Source: Streptomyces dengpaensis (lineage in GTDB: Bacteria; Actinomycetota; Actinomycetes; Streptomycetales; Streptomycetaceae). Taken from it: 64,000 bases of DNA. The DNA is taken from NCBI RefSeq assembly GCF_002946835.1, contig NZ_CP026652.1, positions 6,138,001-6,202,000 of the forward strand, given 5' to 3'. The notes below the pieces were generated by a model, which was not told the origin of the DNA, ran no database searches, and was given only the letters and a program-made list of their open reading frames with translations. Positions 36,244-45,378 of this stretch are shown piece after piece. A program made the position numbers and the translations under genes. The first letter of the stretch is position 1; each line of letters opens with the position of its first letter.

Positions 36244-39053
36244 TGGGGGCGATCGTGCCCGAACTCGACCAGCGTGTCATCACCGGACTGCTCGCCACGC
36301 ACCTTCCGCGTGCGAAGGGCAGACAGTTGATGCTGGTGCACGGGCGGTACGCCGAGACGGCGGCCAAGGTGTTCACAGTGCCGGACGGCGAGGGCGATCG
36401 GCGCAGCGTCCATGTCGCACACGCGACCTCAGTGCTCGGCATCACCGACGCCTGGCAGGAACACCGGGCCCAGCACGGCTCCGACCTCCTCGTGGTCACG
36501 ACGGACGTGGCCGACGAGCGGGTCGGCGTCGACCTGCTCGGCGAGATGATGCGCTCGCGCACGATCACCGTGGACGAGGCGGACATCGTCAAGCAGCTCT
36601 TCGGAGCCGCCGACCTCGACCCCCGTATGCGACGCGATCCGTGGCTGTGGCTGCCGGCCGCGCTGATCGCGGCCGAGCCGCGGGAGGGATGGCCGCAACG
36701 AGGGACCGTGCTCACGCTGGACGCGGCGATGCGCGCCCTGGTCGGCGTACGGCTGGGCCTTGAGGGAGTGTTCGAGGGCGGAGCGTCCGTGGACGTCGAT
36801 GCCCTCCTTGCCTGGTCCCAGCAGCCCGGCGGCCCTGACCGCTTCGCCGTGTTGCCCGAGGCCGAGCAACAGGGAATCGCCGACTGGCTGGAACAGCGTG
36901 CGGGCGAAGCCGCGCCACTGCTGCTGCGGCTTGCCGTGAGCGGCCTCGGCCCCCGGGCCACGGCACTGGGGCTGCTCTCCTCCGTGCTGTCCGAAAGCGG
37001 GGACCCCTCTTCGGCGGACGCCGCCTTGGCTCTTGGCTCGCTGCTCAACGGCGTTCGCTTCAGGCCGTCCGAACTTCGTGCCTTCACCAGCGCGGTGGAG
37101 GGCACGCTGACCCGATGGATCGGCGAGGCCGCCGGACGGGGGACGCAGAGTGAGCAGGCTCGCCACCGGGTGCTCGACGTGGTGCGGCAGGCCGACCAGC
37201 TGGCCGAGAGCGTCCATCTGACCGGCGTGCTGGCGGACAACCCGTTCCTGCCGTCCGGTTTCCAGGAGCGGCTGCGCCGCCTGGCCGAGGCCCTGTCCGA
37301 GAGTGCCGACGCCGCACAAGCCGCGTGGGAGTTCGTACGGGAGCACCAGCTGGCGCCGTCGTTCTACCCCGAGCGAGTCGAACTCGCCCGCATGGCAGTG
37401 AGGTTGAGGCGCTGGCTGGACCAGGACGTCCCCGGGGTGTCCTCGGTTGGGCAAGCCGTTCAGGCACACGTCACGAACTGGGGATGGGCGGACCGAGCGC
37501 TCACCCAGCTGTGGCAGGGGGACACCGTCGCGGATCCTGTAGTCGACGAGGCGTATGGAAAACTGCACGACGCCGCGCGCCAACGGCGGCACCTCCTCGA
37601 CGAGGCTTTCGCGAGCTGTCTGGCCCGGTGGACGCAGGACGCCCGTCCGAACCGGCCGGGCGGAGACCTGCTCATCGAGAACGTCCTGAACGAGGTGGCC
37701 CGGCCGCTGGCGGACGCGGCGCATCCTCCGCTGGTGGTCGTCCTGACGGGCATGACCGGTGCTGTCGCTGCCGAGTTGGGCGAGGAACTGACCAGCACGG
37801 GCCGGTGGATCGAACTCGGCGAAGGAGGGCTGCGAAGGGCGGCGGTCGCACTGATGCCCTCGGTGACGGCCGTCTGCCGTGCCTCACTCCTCAGCGGTCG
37901 CCCTGTCCTGGGAGGACCGGAGGAGGAGAAGGAGAACTTCATCGCGTTCTGGCAAGAGCACGACCACACGGCGTCCCTTTTTCACAAAAGCGACATACCG
38001 GCTGAAGTGGGGCATCGGCTCCGTGACCAGCTCATCTCGGCGATCGCCATGGACGAGGTGGTCGGTGTCGTCCTCGACACGATCGACGAAAGCCTCGACC
38101 ACGGTCGGCAGAGTCCGGGCGGCCCGTGGACCGTGGACAGCGTGACGTACCTGCCCGAGCTGCTGAACACGGCACGTGCGCAAGGGCGTCCGGTGGTGCT
38201 GGTGTCCGCTCATGGGCATGTCCAGGACCGGGACAGCAGCTCGGCGACGCCGGCCCTGGCCGAGGACGTGGAGGCGGCGCGTTGGCGTACCGGACCGGCA
38301 GGTGACGGCGAAGTCGCCCTGGACGGGCCACGCGTCCTGGAGAACGGTGGACGGATCACGGCGGCCTGGTCTGAGGACATCCACTACACGCCCGGCAAAG
38401 CCGGATACCGCGGAGGCGCTGCCCTCGCCGAGATGGCCGTGCCGGTGCTCGTACTGGCACCCACCGACGAGGTGGCCCCGGAAGGCTGGGCGACAGTGCC
38501 TCGGGAATCGGTCGAGCCTTCCTGGTGGGAGCGGTCGGCGGAACCGGTCTCACCGTTCGTTCCCGCAGTGGAGCCGAAGCTGACGAAGAAGCTGGCCAGG
38601 AAAACCGGCCTGCGTCCGAAGACGGTGGCAACGAGCGATGCACCCGTCGATGACGAAACGGCCAAGGCGCCCACCGCGCAGAATCCACCGATGGAGAAAG
38701 CACCTGAACCTGAGCAGTCTCTGGGCTGGCGCGTCGTCTCCACCAAGATCTACGACCACCAGAAGGCCTTCGTACGCAGGGCACCGGACCGCAAGGTCGT
38801 CGCGGCCGTCGTCGACGCCCTCGACGCGGCAGGCGGCACGCTCTCGCTGGCGGCGGTGGTCGCCGCCGTCACCGCATCGGGCGGCCGAGCACCCAGCCGT
38901 CCCGAGGGGATCGTCACCGTCCTGACCCGCCTGCTCAACGTGGAGGGCTACGACGTCATCAACCTGATCGATACACGGACCAGAGTGCGACTCAACCGCG
39001 ACCAGCTGATCCAGCAGTTCGAGCTGACCCAGGCGGAAGGCGGAGTGGCATGA
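36243..39053 (+). CDS. pglZ: BREX-2 alkaline-phosphatase-superfamily protein PglZ
   Basis: 936-aa PglZ, which acts with PglX and is its antidote in S. coelicolor. N-terminal helical part with GAIVPELDQRVITGLLATHL. The phosphatase-type domain lies about residues 490-770, with PLVVVLTGMTGAVAAEL, VTAVCRASLLSGRPVLGGPE (the conserved PS.T...SLLSG block), VVGVVLDTIDESLDHGRQSP, VLVSAHGHVQDRDS (metal-binding H-G-H) and the late YTPGKAGYRGGAALAEMAVP block. A basic linker and a winged-helix-like C-terminus (KVVAAVVDALDAAGGTLSLA) follow. Start ATG 36243 overlaps the pglY stop, and its own stop overlaps brxD (ATGA). Confidence 0.93.
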   Translation: MGAIVPELDQRVITGLLATHLPRAKGRQLMLVHGRYAETAAKVFTVPDGEGDRRSVHVAHATSVLGITDAWQEHRAQHGSDLLVVTTDVADERVGVDLLGEMMRSRTITVDEADIVKQLFGAADLDPRMRRDPWLWLPAALIAAEPREGWPQRGTVLTLDAAMRALVGVRLGLEGVFEGGASVDVDALLAWSQQPGGPDRFAVLPEAEQQGIADWLEQRAGEAAPLLLRLAVSGLGPRATALGLLSSVLSESGDPSSADAALALGSLLNGVRFRPSELRAFTSAVEGTLTRWIGEAAGRGTQSEQARHRVLDVVRQADQLAESVHLTGVLADNPFLPSGFQERLRRLAEALSESADAAQAAWEFVREHQLAPSFYPERVELARMAVRLRRWLDQDVPGVSSVGQAVQAHVTNWGWADRALTQLWQGDTVADPVVDEAYGKLHDAARQRRHLLDEAFASCLARWTQDARPNRPGGDLLIENVLNEVARPLADAAHPPLVVVLTGMTGAVAAELGEELTSTGRWIELGEGGLRRAAVALMPSVTAVCRASLLSGRPVLGGPEEEKENFIAFWQEHDHTASLFHKSDIPAEVGHRLRDQLISAIAMDEVVGVVLDTIDESLDHGRQSPGGPWTVDSVTYLPELLNTARAQGRPVVLVSAHGHVQDRDSSSATPALAEDVEAARWRTGPAGDGEVALDGPRVLENGGRITAAWSEDIHYTPGKAGYRGGAALAEMAVPVLVLAPTDEVAPEGWATVPRESVEPSWWERSAEPVSPFVPAVEPKLTKKLARKTGLRPKTVATSDAPVDDETAKAPTAQNPPMEKAPEPEQSLGWRVVSTKIYDHQKAFVRRAPDRKVVAAVVDALDAAGGTLSLAAVVAAVTASGGRAPSRPEGIVTVLTRLLNVEGYDVINLIDTRTRVRLNRDQLIQQFELTQAEGGVA

Positions 39054-40378
39054 GTACTCCGCTCGTGAGCGCGGCCCGCCGCCGCGAGGTCATCGACGCA
39101 CTGCGGCGCGGGACCGTACCCCAGACCGGCCTCGATCTTTTCGCTGTCGGCCTGGACAGGTTCGCCCCGGCGCTGGATGAACGCATCTTGACGACCACTA
39201 CCGGTGGTGCCGCCTTCCACGCCATCCGCGGCGAGTACGGATCCGGCAAGACGTTCTTCGCCCGCTGGCTCGCGGAACGCGCCAAAAGGGCCGGTCTCGC
39301 CACCGCCGAGATCCAGATCTCGGAGACCGAAACCCCGTTGCACAAACTGGAGACGGTGTACCGGCGGCTGACGGAGCGGCTGACGACTGCGACCCAGCCG
39401 CCCAGCGCCCTGCGGTCCGTGATCGACGGCTGGTTCTACGCCCTCGAAGAGGATGCCAGCGAGACTCGTCCCGACCTCGCAGACGACAGCGCGGGCCTGG
39501 AGGCAGCGGTCGACGCGCTGATGGAAGAACGTCTGCGGACGGTGGCACGGACCACCCCCGCCTTTTCGGCCGCGCTGCGCGGATATCGCAGGGCCACCAT
39601 GGATGGGGACGCGGCCACTGCTGAGGCGCTCATCGCCTGGCTCGGCGGCCAGAAGTCGGTGGCTGCGTCGGCACGGCGTGCCGCCGGTGTGCGAGGCGAT
39701 TTGGACCACTTCGCCGCACTCGGTTTCCTGCAGGGACTCCTGACCGTGCTGAAGGACTGCGGTCACCCGGGCCTGCTGATCGTTCTCGACGAGATCGAAA
39801 CGCTGCAGCGTGTGCGCGGCGACGTACGCGAGAAGGGCCTCAACGCGCTACGTCAGCTTCTGGACGAGATCGATACAGGACGCTTTCCTGGCCTCTTCCT
39901 GGTCATCACAGGCACGCCTGCCTTCTATGACGGGCAGCAGGGGGTCCAGCGGCTTCCGCCGCTCGCTCAGCGCCTGGCCACCGACTTCACCACCGATCCG
40001 CGCTTCGACAACCCGCGGGCTGTACAGCTGCGGCTCAGCGGCTTCGACCTACAGCGTCTGGGAGAACTCGGCCGTTCGGTGAGGGACCTGTACGCAGGGG
40101 CAGCTCGGAACCCGGACAGGATCGCATCGCTGGTCGACGACGCGTACGTCTCCGAGCTGGCCACGGCTATGACGAGCAGGCTCGGTGGACGGGCGGGCAT
40201 TGCGCCCCGTCTGTTCCTTCGCAAACTCGTCGCAGACGTGCTGGACAGGGTCGACGAGTTCGAGGACTTCGATCCTCGCAGGGATTATGCCCTGACGGTG
40301 AACACGGCCGAACTGAGCGAGATCGAGCGCAACGCAGCAGCCGACACCGCCGATGACATCGAGCTGGAGTTGCCGTGA
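39050..40378 (+). CDS. brxD: BREX-2 ATP-binding protein BrxD
   Basis: 442-aa P-loop protein of the BrxD family (DUF2791-like, related to bacterial ORC/AAA+ proteins). REVIDALRRGTVPQTGLDLF at the N-terminus, Walker A FHAIRGEYGSGKTFFARWLA (about 55-74), AEIQISETETPLHKLETVYR, Walker B CGHPGLLIVLDEIETLQR (about 240-257), GLFLVITGTPAFYDG, and PRLFLRKLVADVLDRVDEFE near the C-terminus. Specific to BREX type 2 together with BrxHI. ATGA overlap with pglZ and GTGA overlap with brxHI show tight coupling. Confidence 0.92.
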   Translation: MSTPLVSAARRREVIDALRRGTVPQTGLDLFAVGLDRFAPALDERILTTTTGGAAFHAIRGEYGSGKTFFARWLAERAKRAGLATAEIQISETETPLHKLETVYRRLTERLTTATQPPSALRSVIDGWFYALEEDASETRPDLADDSAGLEAAVDALMEERLRTVARTTPAFSAALRGYRRATMDGDAATAEALIAWLGGQKSVAASARRAAGVRGDLDHFAALGFLQGLLTVLKDCGHPGLLIVLDEIETLQRVRGDVREKGLNALRQLLDEIDTGRFPGLFLVITGTPAFYDGQQGVQRLPPLAQRLATDFTTDPRFDNPRAVQLRLSGFDLQRLGELGRSVRDLYAGAARNPDRIASLVDDAYVSELATAMTSRLGGRAGIAPRLFLRKLVADVLDRVDEFEDFDPRRDYALTVNTAELSEIERNAAADTADDIELELP

Positions 40379-42507
40379 CCGGAGCTCCCGAACCACTCGA
40401 CCACCTCCACCCCGGTCTGATCCACCACATCGTCAACTCTCTTGGCTGGCCCGCGCTCCGTCCTCTCCAGGAGGAGGCGATCACGCCGCTCCTCGACGGC
40501 TCTGACGCCGTCCTGCTCGCGCCGACCGCCGGCGGCAAGACCGAGGCCGCAACCTTCCCCCTGCTGTCGAAGATGGCTCAGGAGGGGTGGACGGGTACCT
40601 CGGTGCTTTATGTCTGTCCGCTCAAGGCCCTCCTCAACAACCTCCTGCCCCGTCTTGAGACTTACACCGCCTGGCTGGGCCGTACGGCCGCGCTATGGCA
40701 CGGCGATGTGCCGCACACGCGGCGCAAGCGCATCCTGCGCGAGCGCCCGGACATACTGCTGACCACGCCGGAATCCCTCGAAGCGATGTTGGTCAGCGTG
40801 AACGTCGACCACCGTGCCTTCTTCTCGGGACTGCAGGCGATCGTCGTCGACGAAGTCCACGCCTTCGCCGGCGACGACCGCGGCTGGCATCTGTTGGCCG
40901 TTCTGGAACGGCTGGAGCGCGTGGTGGAGCGGCCGGTACAACGTGTGGGGCTCTCGGCAACCGTCGGCAACCCGGAGCAACTGCTGAACTGGCTGCAGGG
41001 TTCCGGCGCCGGGAAGCGTGCGGCACAGGTCGTCGCCCCCCATCTCCGCGAAGAGTCCCCCGCGCTGCCGCCGCCCGGCGACATCCAGCTCGACTTCGTC
41101 GGCTCGCTGGCGAACGCCGCGACGGTGATCGCATCCCTGCACCGAGGCGAGAAGCGCCTGGTGTTCTGCGAAGCACGCAGACAGGTTGAGGAGCTCGGGG
41201 CTGCCCTGCGTGCCAAGGGAGTCACCACCTTCTTGTCCCACGCCTCGCTGTCCGTGGACGAGCGCAGGAAGGCCGAGGAGGCCTTCGCCGAGGCCCGCGA
41301 CTGCGTGATCGTATCCACCAGCACCCTCGAACTCGGCATCGACGTCGGGGACTTGGACCGGGTCATCCAGGTCGACGCACCCGGAACCGTAGCGTCGTTC
41401 CTGCAACGTCTTGGGCGGACGGGCCGCCGACCTGGCTCGGCCCGCAACTGCCTCTTCCTCGCCCTGGATGAAAGTGGTCTGCTCAGTGCGTCCGCCCTGC
41501 TCCTGCTATGGTCACGCGGCTGGGTCGAACCGGTGGTGGCTCCGCCCGAGCCCCGGCACATCGCCGCACAGCAGATCCTTGCGCTCTGCCTGCAGGAACA
41601 CCGAGTCGGCGACCAGCTGTGGAAAGAGTGGTGGGGTGGGCTCGGCCCCTTCGGGCCATCCGCCGAGCCGATCCTGCGGCACCTCGTCCAGGAGGGGTAT
41701 CTGGATCAGGACGGCGGAATGCTATTCATCGGCCCCGAAGCCGAACGCCGCTTCGGATACCGGCACTTTATGGATATCACGGCCGTATTCACTGCGGCCC
41801 CAGAGTTCACGGTGCTTGCAGGCCGCAGTGAGATCGGTACGACCGACCCGGCACTGCTCACGGACGAGATCGCCGGTCCGCGCCGCCTGCTCCTTGCGGG
41901 CCGCAGCTGGCAGGTGACCCACATCGACTGGTCACGGCGCCGCTGCTTCGTCGATCCGGTGGACAGCGGTGGCCGCGCCCGGTGGGGAGGAGCTGGTCTC
42001 GTCCGGGCCGCATCGTACGAACTCGCACGTGCGGCCCGGGAAGTACTGCTCGGCGCCGACCCGCCCGTCGTCCTGACCCGACGCGCCCAGACCGCCCTCG
42101 CAGAAGCACGCGACCACAGCGCCGAGGTGGTGCACACTGACGGGACAGTGATCGTACGAGGTGGCCGAGATACCAATGTGCGCTGGTGGACCTGGGCCGG
42201 CTACCGGGCCAACGCCACGCTGGCCGCGACCCTCACCACGGTCGCTGACCCGCTGCAACGGCCTACTGATGCCTATCTGCGGCTCCGCGAGGACGTGACC
42301 GTCGCGGAATGGAGTAAGGCGGTTACCGAGGCGACCAATCAGTTGTGCCTGCCCGCCGTGGATGCCCGAGCACTCAATGGTCTAAAGTTCAGCGCTGCGC
42401 TCCCGCCTCGGCTCGCGGAGGCCACACTCGCCGTTCGTCTCGCGGATCTGTACGGCGCGGCGGCCATCCTGCGGGAGCCGTCGAGATTCACGGAAATGGG
42501 CTACTGA
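40375..42507 (+). CDS. brxHI: BREX-2 Lhr-like DEAD/DEAH helicase BrxHI
   Basis: 710-aa SF2 helicase of the Lhr/BrxHI type. N-terminal Q-motif region LGWPALRPLQEEAITPLLDG, Walker A LLAPTAGGKTEAATFPLL (about 44-61), motif Ia YVCPLKALLNNL, Walker B AIVVDEVHAFAGDDRGWHL, motif III VGLSATVGNPEQLL, motif V VSTSTLELGIDVGDLDRVIQ, and motif VI FLQRLGRTGRRPGSARN. The C-terminal part has the winged-helix and Lhr-core pattern. All helicase motifs are intact. GTG start overlapping brxD. It closes the BREX-2 operon and no terminator hairpin is obvious after it. Confidence 0.93.
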   Translation: MTGAPEPLDHLHPGLIHHIVNSLGWPALRPLQEEAITPLLDGSDAVLLAPTAGGKTEAATFPLLSKMAQEGWTGTSVLYVCPLKALLNNLLPRLETYTAWLGRTAALWHGDVPHTRRKRILRERPDILLTTPESLEAMLVSVNVDHRAFFSGLQAIVVDEVHAFAGDDRGWHLLAVLERLERVVERPVQRVGLSATVGNPEQLLNWLQGSGAGKRAAQVVAPHLREESPALPPPGDIQLDFVGSLANAATVIASLHRGEKRLVFCEARRQVEELGAALRAKGVTTFLSHASLSVDERRKAEEAFAEARDCVIVSTSTLELGIDVGDLDRVIQVDAPGTVASFLQRLGRTGRRPGSARNCLFLALDESGLLSASALLLLWSRGWVEPVVAPPEPRHIAAQQILALCLQEHRVGDQLWKEWWGGLGPFGPSAEPILRHLVQEGYLDQDGGMLFIGPEAERRFGYRHFMDITAVFTAAPEFTVLAGRSEIGTTDPALLTDEIAGPRRLLLAGRSWQVTHIDWSRRRCFVDPVDSGGRARWGGAGLVRAASYELARAAREVLLGADPPVVLTRRAQTALAEARDHSAEVVHTDGTVIVRGGRDTNVRWWTWAGYRANATLAATLTTVADPLQRPTDAYLRLREDVTVAEWSKAVTEATNQLCLPAVDARALNGLKFSAALPPRLAEATLAVRLADLYGAAAILREPSRFTEMGY

Positions 42508-42885
42508 CGGGTCACGGAAGCTGCGGCCGACGATCAACACGGAGCCGCGCAAGGAACAGCGGCTGTGGATCAACGTCTTGGACGGGAGCACTCGCGCCCA
42601 GGTCTTCACCGCGATGTCTCAGCCCAAGGGCCACGACGTCTTCGCCGCCCTTAACGGCCTGGTGGCCGGCTGCCACCAGGCACTGCTGCCGCAGCAGAAA
42701 CTCGACCTCATTCGGAGATCGCCAACGCCTGACCACCGCGACGGCTGGCGAGCCGCCTACGGTGTACTGGGGCGATCCGTCCTTTTCGGGGCAGCCGCGA
42801 TACGGCCGAAAGGGATAGTAGGGCCCTGCTGAGGACTGGCGGAAGTTGTGTCCGTGTCGCCTGATGGGCGTGCTCAACTGTGCTG
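42508..42885. other. Gene debris downstream of BREX
   Basis: A plus-strand frame without its own start (about 42509-42832) reads LRPTINTEPRKEQRLWINVL, then VFTAMSQPKGHDVFAALNGL, and looks like real coding sequence by composition. It begins inside the brxHI end in another frame and matches no family I recognise. A TTG at 42578 is the only in-frame start. It is probably a truncated gene left by a rearrangement at this boundary. Confidence 0.4.
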
Positions 42886-44160
42886 TCAGACCTCGCTGGC
42901 TGAGGCGTCAAGGGCACGCCGCGGAGTTTCGAGCCTCCGGTGTGGTTGTTCCAGGCGAAGCGGTGCCCAGTCGACGCCTCTCACCGTGGCCAACGCGGCC
43001 TCGACCTTGGCCGGCAGTCGCCGACCGGCGATCGGATTCCGCGCGAGATGCCACCATCGGAAGTCCGCGACCTGGCTTATCGCGGCATCGGCCCGCGCGA
43101 TCAGCGGGTCGAGGGTCGTAGCCTGCCGGGCGATGTACGCTGCCAACTCCTCGCGGTAAGGCTCCACCGTTGGATCGTCGACAACGGTCATCCGCCACAA
43201 CCGCAGAGTAGAGAACTGGACCCAGGACCGCGATGAGATCTCAAGTGCTGCGCCCGAAGCGAGAAGGAACTCAACTGAGTCGGTCAATCTCCGTTCACGA
43301 CCTCGCAGAGTTCGATCGCGCGCTACGTCCTCAAGTGTCGTGATCGCCTCGCGAAGTCTTTCGATGTCGTGGAGCAGATGTGTCCGGAGCAGAATCCCGC
43401 TCGACTCGATCTGTCCCCAGTTATTGTCCGAGAGGGTCTCGATGCTCCTCGCAGTTCGGTAGACCTCCGCAAGTTGGTCCTGCGCGGCGCGAGCTTCCGC
43501 ATGCCATTCGCGGAGCTGCTGTCGCTGGACGCTTCCCACCTGTTCGGAAATGGTCGTGAGCTGCTTCTCGATCCGATCGAGCTGAGCCTGGAGCGCCATC
43601 GCGGAAAGAGCGTTTGTCATCGACGCTGCTGCGGCGAGCCCACCTACCCCCTTGAGGCGCGCGACATGCTGGAACCTGCCCTTGCTGTCTCGAACGAGGG
43701 CGAGGACCTCGCCCGCCTTGTCCTTCGCCGCGCTGCCCGCGCGAACTGCTGCCGCCATCTCCGGGTCGACCAGCATGAGGCGTCCGACCATCTGCTGGTA
43801 CGTCTGTACGCCGTCCACGGCAGCCTTGGTCCGAGTGGCCCATGATCCGAGCTGCACTGGCGTTTGGATCACCGTCGTGCCGAACACGTCCAGATTCTCG
43901 GGCGCGCCGAACACGTACATCTCATCGTTGCTGGCTCCCGGCACGACCAAGACCTGGGAGTCAACGACGGGGACGGGCGATGGTCTCGACTCCGTCGACA
44001 CCATGCCGGTCATGCCCGACGGTGCCTTCGGTTGAAGGCTCTCGTCCGCGGGTGCCGTGATGACGTCGAACCGACGCCGACGGAGCATCCAGAGTGTTGC
44101 CAACGCTGCACTGCTCGCGGCTGCTAGGGCGACGAGGCTGATGATGGCAGCGTTCGGCAT
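42886..44160 (-). CDS. Unassigned membrane-anchored coiled-coil protein
   Basis: 424-aa protein. A single N-terminal membrane segment (IISLVALAAASSAALATLWM, followed by LRRRRF) gives a signal-anchor with a cytoplasmic basic stop. After a proline-rich linker comes a soluble domain (VLVVPGASNDEMYVFGAPEN; TVIQTPVQLGSWATRTKAAV; GKVLALVRDS-like strands) and a long helical region with heptad character (LQAQLDRIEKQLTTISEQVG; AQDQLAEVYRTARSIETLS). No enzyme motif seen. ATG start at 44160. It is divergent from 44516 and convergent with the BREX end. A role as a small-effector or accessory protein of a neighbour cannot be judged from sequence. Confidence 0.6.
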   Translation of the reverse strand: MPNAAIISLVALAAASSAALATLWMLRRRRFDVITAPADESLQPKAPSGMTGMVSTESRPSPVPVVDSQVLVVPGASNDEMYVFGAPENLDVFGTTVIQTPVQLGSWATRTKAAVDGVQTYQQMVGRLMLVDPEMAAAVRAGSAAKDKAGEVLALVRDSKGRFQHVARLKGVGGLAAAASMTNALSAMALQAQLDRIEKQLTTISEQVGSVQRQQLREWHAEARAAQDQLAEVYRTARSIETLSDNNWGQIESSGILLRTHLLHDIERLREAITTLEDVARDRTLRGRERRLTDSVEFLLASGAALEISSRSWVQFSTLRLWRMTVVDDPTVEPYREELAAYIARQATTLDPLIARADAAISQVADFRWWHLARNPIAGRRLPAKVEAALATVRGVDWAPLRLEQPHRRLETPRRALDASASEV

Positions 44161-44515
44161 GTGTCAACTCTAATGACCTTGGGATGAACAGTGGGCCCTG
44201 ATCCCAATCCCGCCTCGCCAACGTGTGGTTTGCAGGCCCGCACCACCTCATCGAAGCCGACGACTGGCCGGACCTCCTGCCCGCCACCGTCCTCGGAGCG
44301 ATCCGTCAGGCACCGGCCATCAACCACGACCCCTCCATACGCAACCTCCGTGACACCGGAGGACCCCACCGATGGGTACACAAAGGGAACCGGTCACCCG
44401 CCCACGATCGCGCCGCTGTCCCTTTCGGCTATAGCTCGGCTGCCCCCTCGTTCACCAGTTCGTCGCACGCGAAAAATACGCGCGCGACAACCAGTGAGCC
44501 CGCCACCCTGGGACT
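44161..44515. other. Intergenic stretch with a possible gene remnant
   Basis: A plus-strand frame from about 44214 reads VWFAGPHHLIEADDWPDLLP then ATVLGAIRQAPAINHDPSIR before losing character near 44400. It lacks a convincing start and partners and is probably debris. The promoters of the divergent genes at 44160 and 44516 must lie here, but no clear boxes were found. Confidence 0.35.
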
Positions 44516-45178
44516 GTGAGCGAAACACTGGACGACCCCGACGACCCGACCCGCCTGCCCCCACGGCGCTCGGACTGGCACAGCGTCGCCGTCATCGGCA
44601 GCCCCCACGAGGACGATTTCGACATAGCCCTCGGCTACCTGCAGGCAGCCGACATCCTCGCGAGCCATTGGATCTGCAACGGCACGAACGATGCGCTGCC
44701 TGTCCCGATCTACTACAACTACCGGCATGGCATCGAGCTGTCCCTGAAGGGGTGCATTCGCGTGGCAGCGGGCTGTCTGCGCCGCGACGGCAGCGAACTC
44801 CTGCCTGGCGAACCCGACAAGCTCGTCAACGCCTCGCATGTGATCGGGCACCTGGTGAACCGACTGAACCAGTACCTCAGCCAGCTCCTGGACGCCCCGA
44901 ACGACCGTATCCCCGAGGAGACACAGGAGACCCTCGACTGGCTTCATCAGCTCGACGAGAACGGGCAGACCTTCCGATACAGCACCGTCAGGGGCGGTAA
45001 GCGTGCGGGAGTGGTCCGGGCCCGGCCGAACCAGCAGAACATCGACTTCGACGCCGACTGCCGCCGCCTGCACGACGCAGGCTGGATGCTGTACGGCGGC
45101 GTAGGAGGCTACCTCGACAGTCACGCCGACCTACAGGCCGACTACTACGCAGAACTGGCACAGCACGCTTGGTGGTGA
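44516..45178 (+). CDS. Unassigned 220-aa protein, possibly HEPN-like
   Basis: Soluble acidic protein with an all-helical look. PIYYNYRHGIELSLKGCIRV (about residues 62-81) followed by NASHVIGHLVNRLNQYLSQL resembles the R.aiElaLKa...H.L..L pattern of HEPN-superfamily proteins, but a canonical Rx4-6H RNase motif is not clear. GTG start at 44516. It sits alone between the membrane-anchored protein and the integrase. Defence or accessory cargo of the integrative element is the likely context. Confidence 0.55.
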   Translation: MSETLDDPDDPTRLPPRRSDWHSVAVIGSPHEDDFDIALGYLQAADILASHWICNGTNDALPVPIYYNYRHGIELSLKGCIRVAAGCLRRDGSELLPGEPDKLVNASHVIGHLVNRLNQYLSQLLDAPNDRIPEETQETLDWLHQLDENGQTFRYSTVRGGKRAGVVRARPNQQNIDFDADCRRLHDAGWMLYGGVGGYLDSHADLQADYYAELAQHAWW

Positions 45179-45378
45179 GAGATCTATGGGGCCACGCCAG
45201 GAGCCGAACCCCGGTCGAAGGCTCGAACGGGGAGCAACCATGTACCGCTGCGCATTGGTTGGATCACTGTGAGGGCTACAGAGGGAGGGGCGGTCAAATC
45301 TGCTGAGACGGTCATCGAAACAAGGTGCGGCTGAGGCCGCTGCAGGATGTGGAGTTGGAGGCAGGAGAGGGCAGAGGC

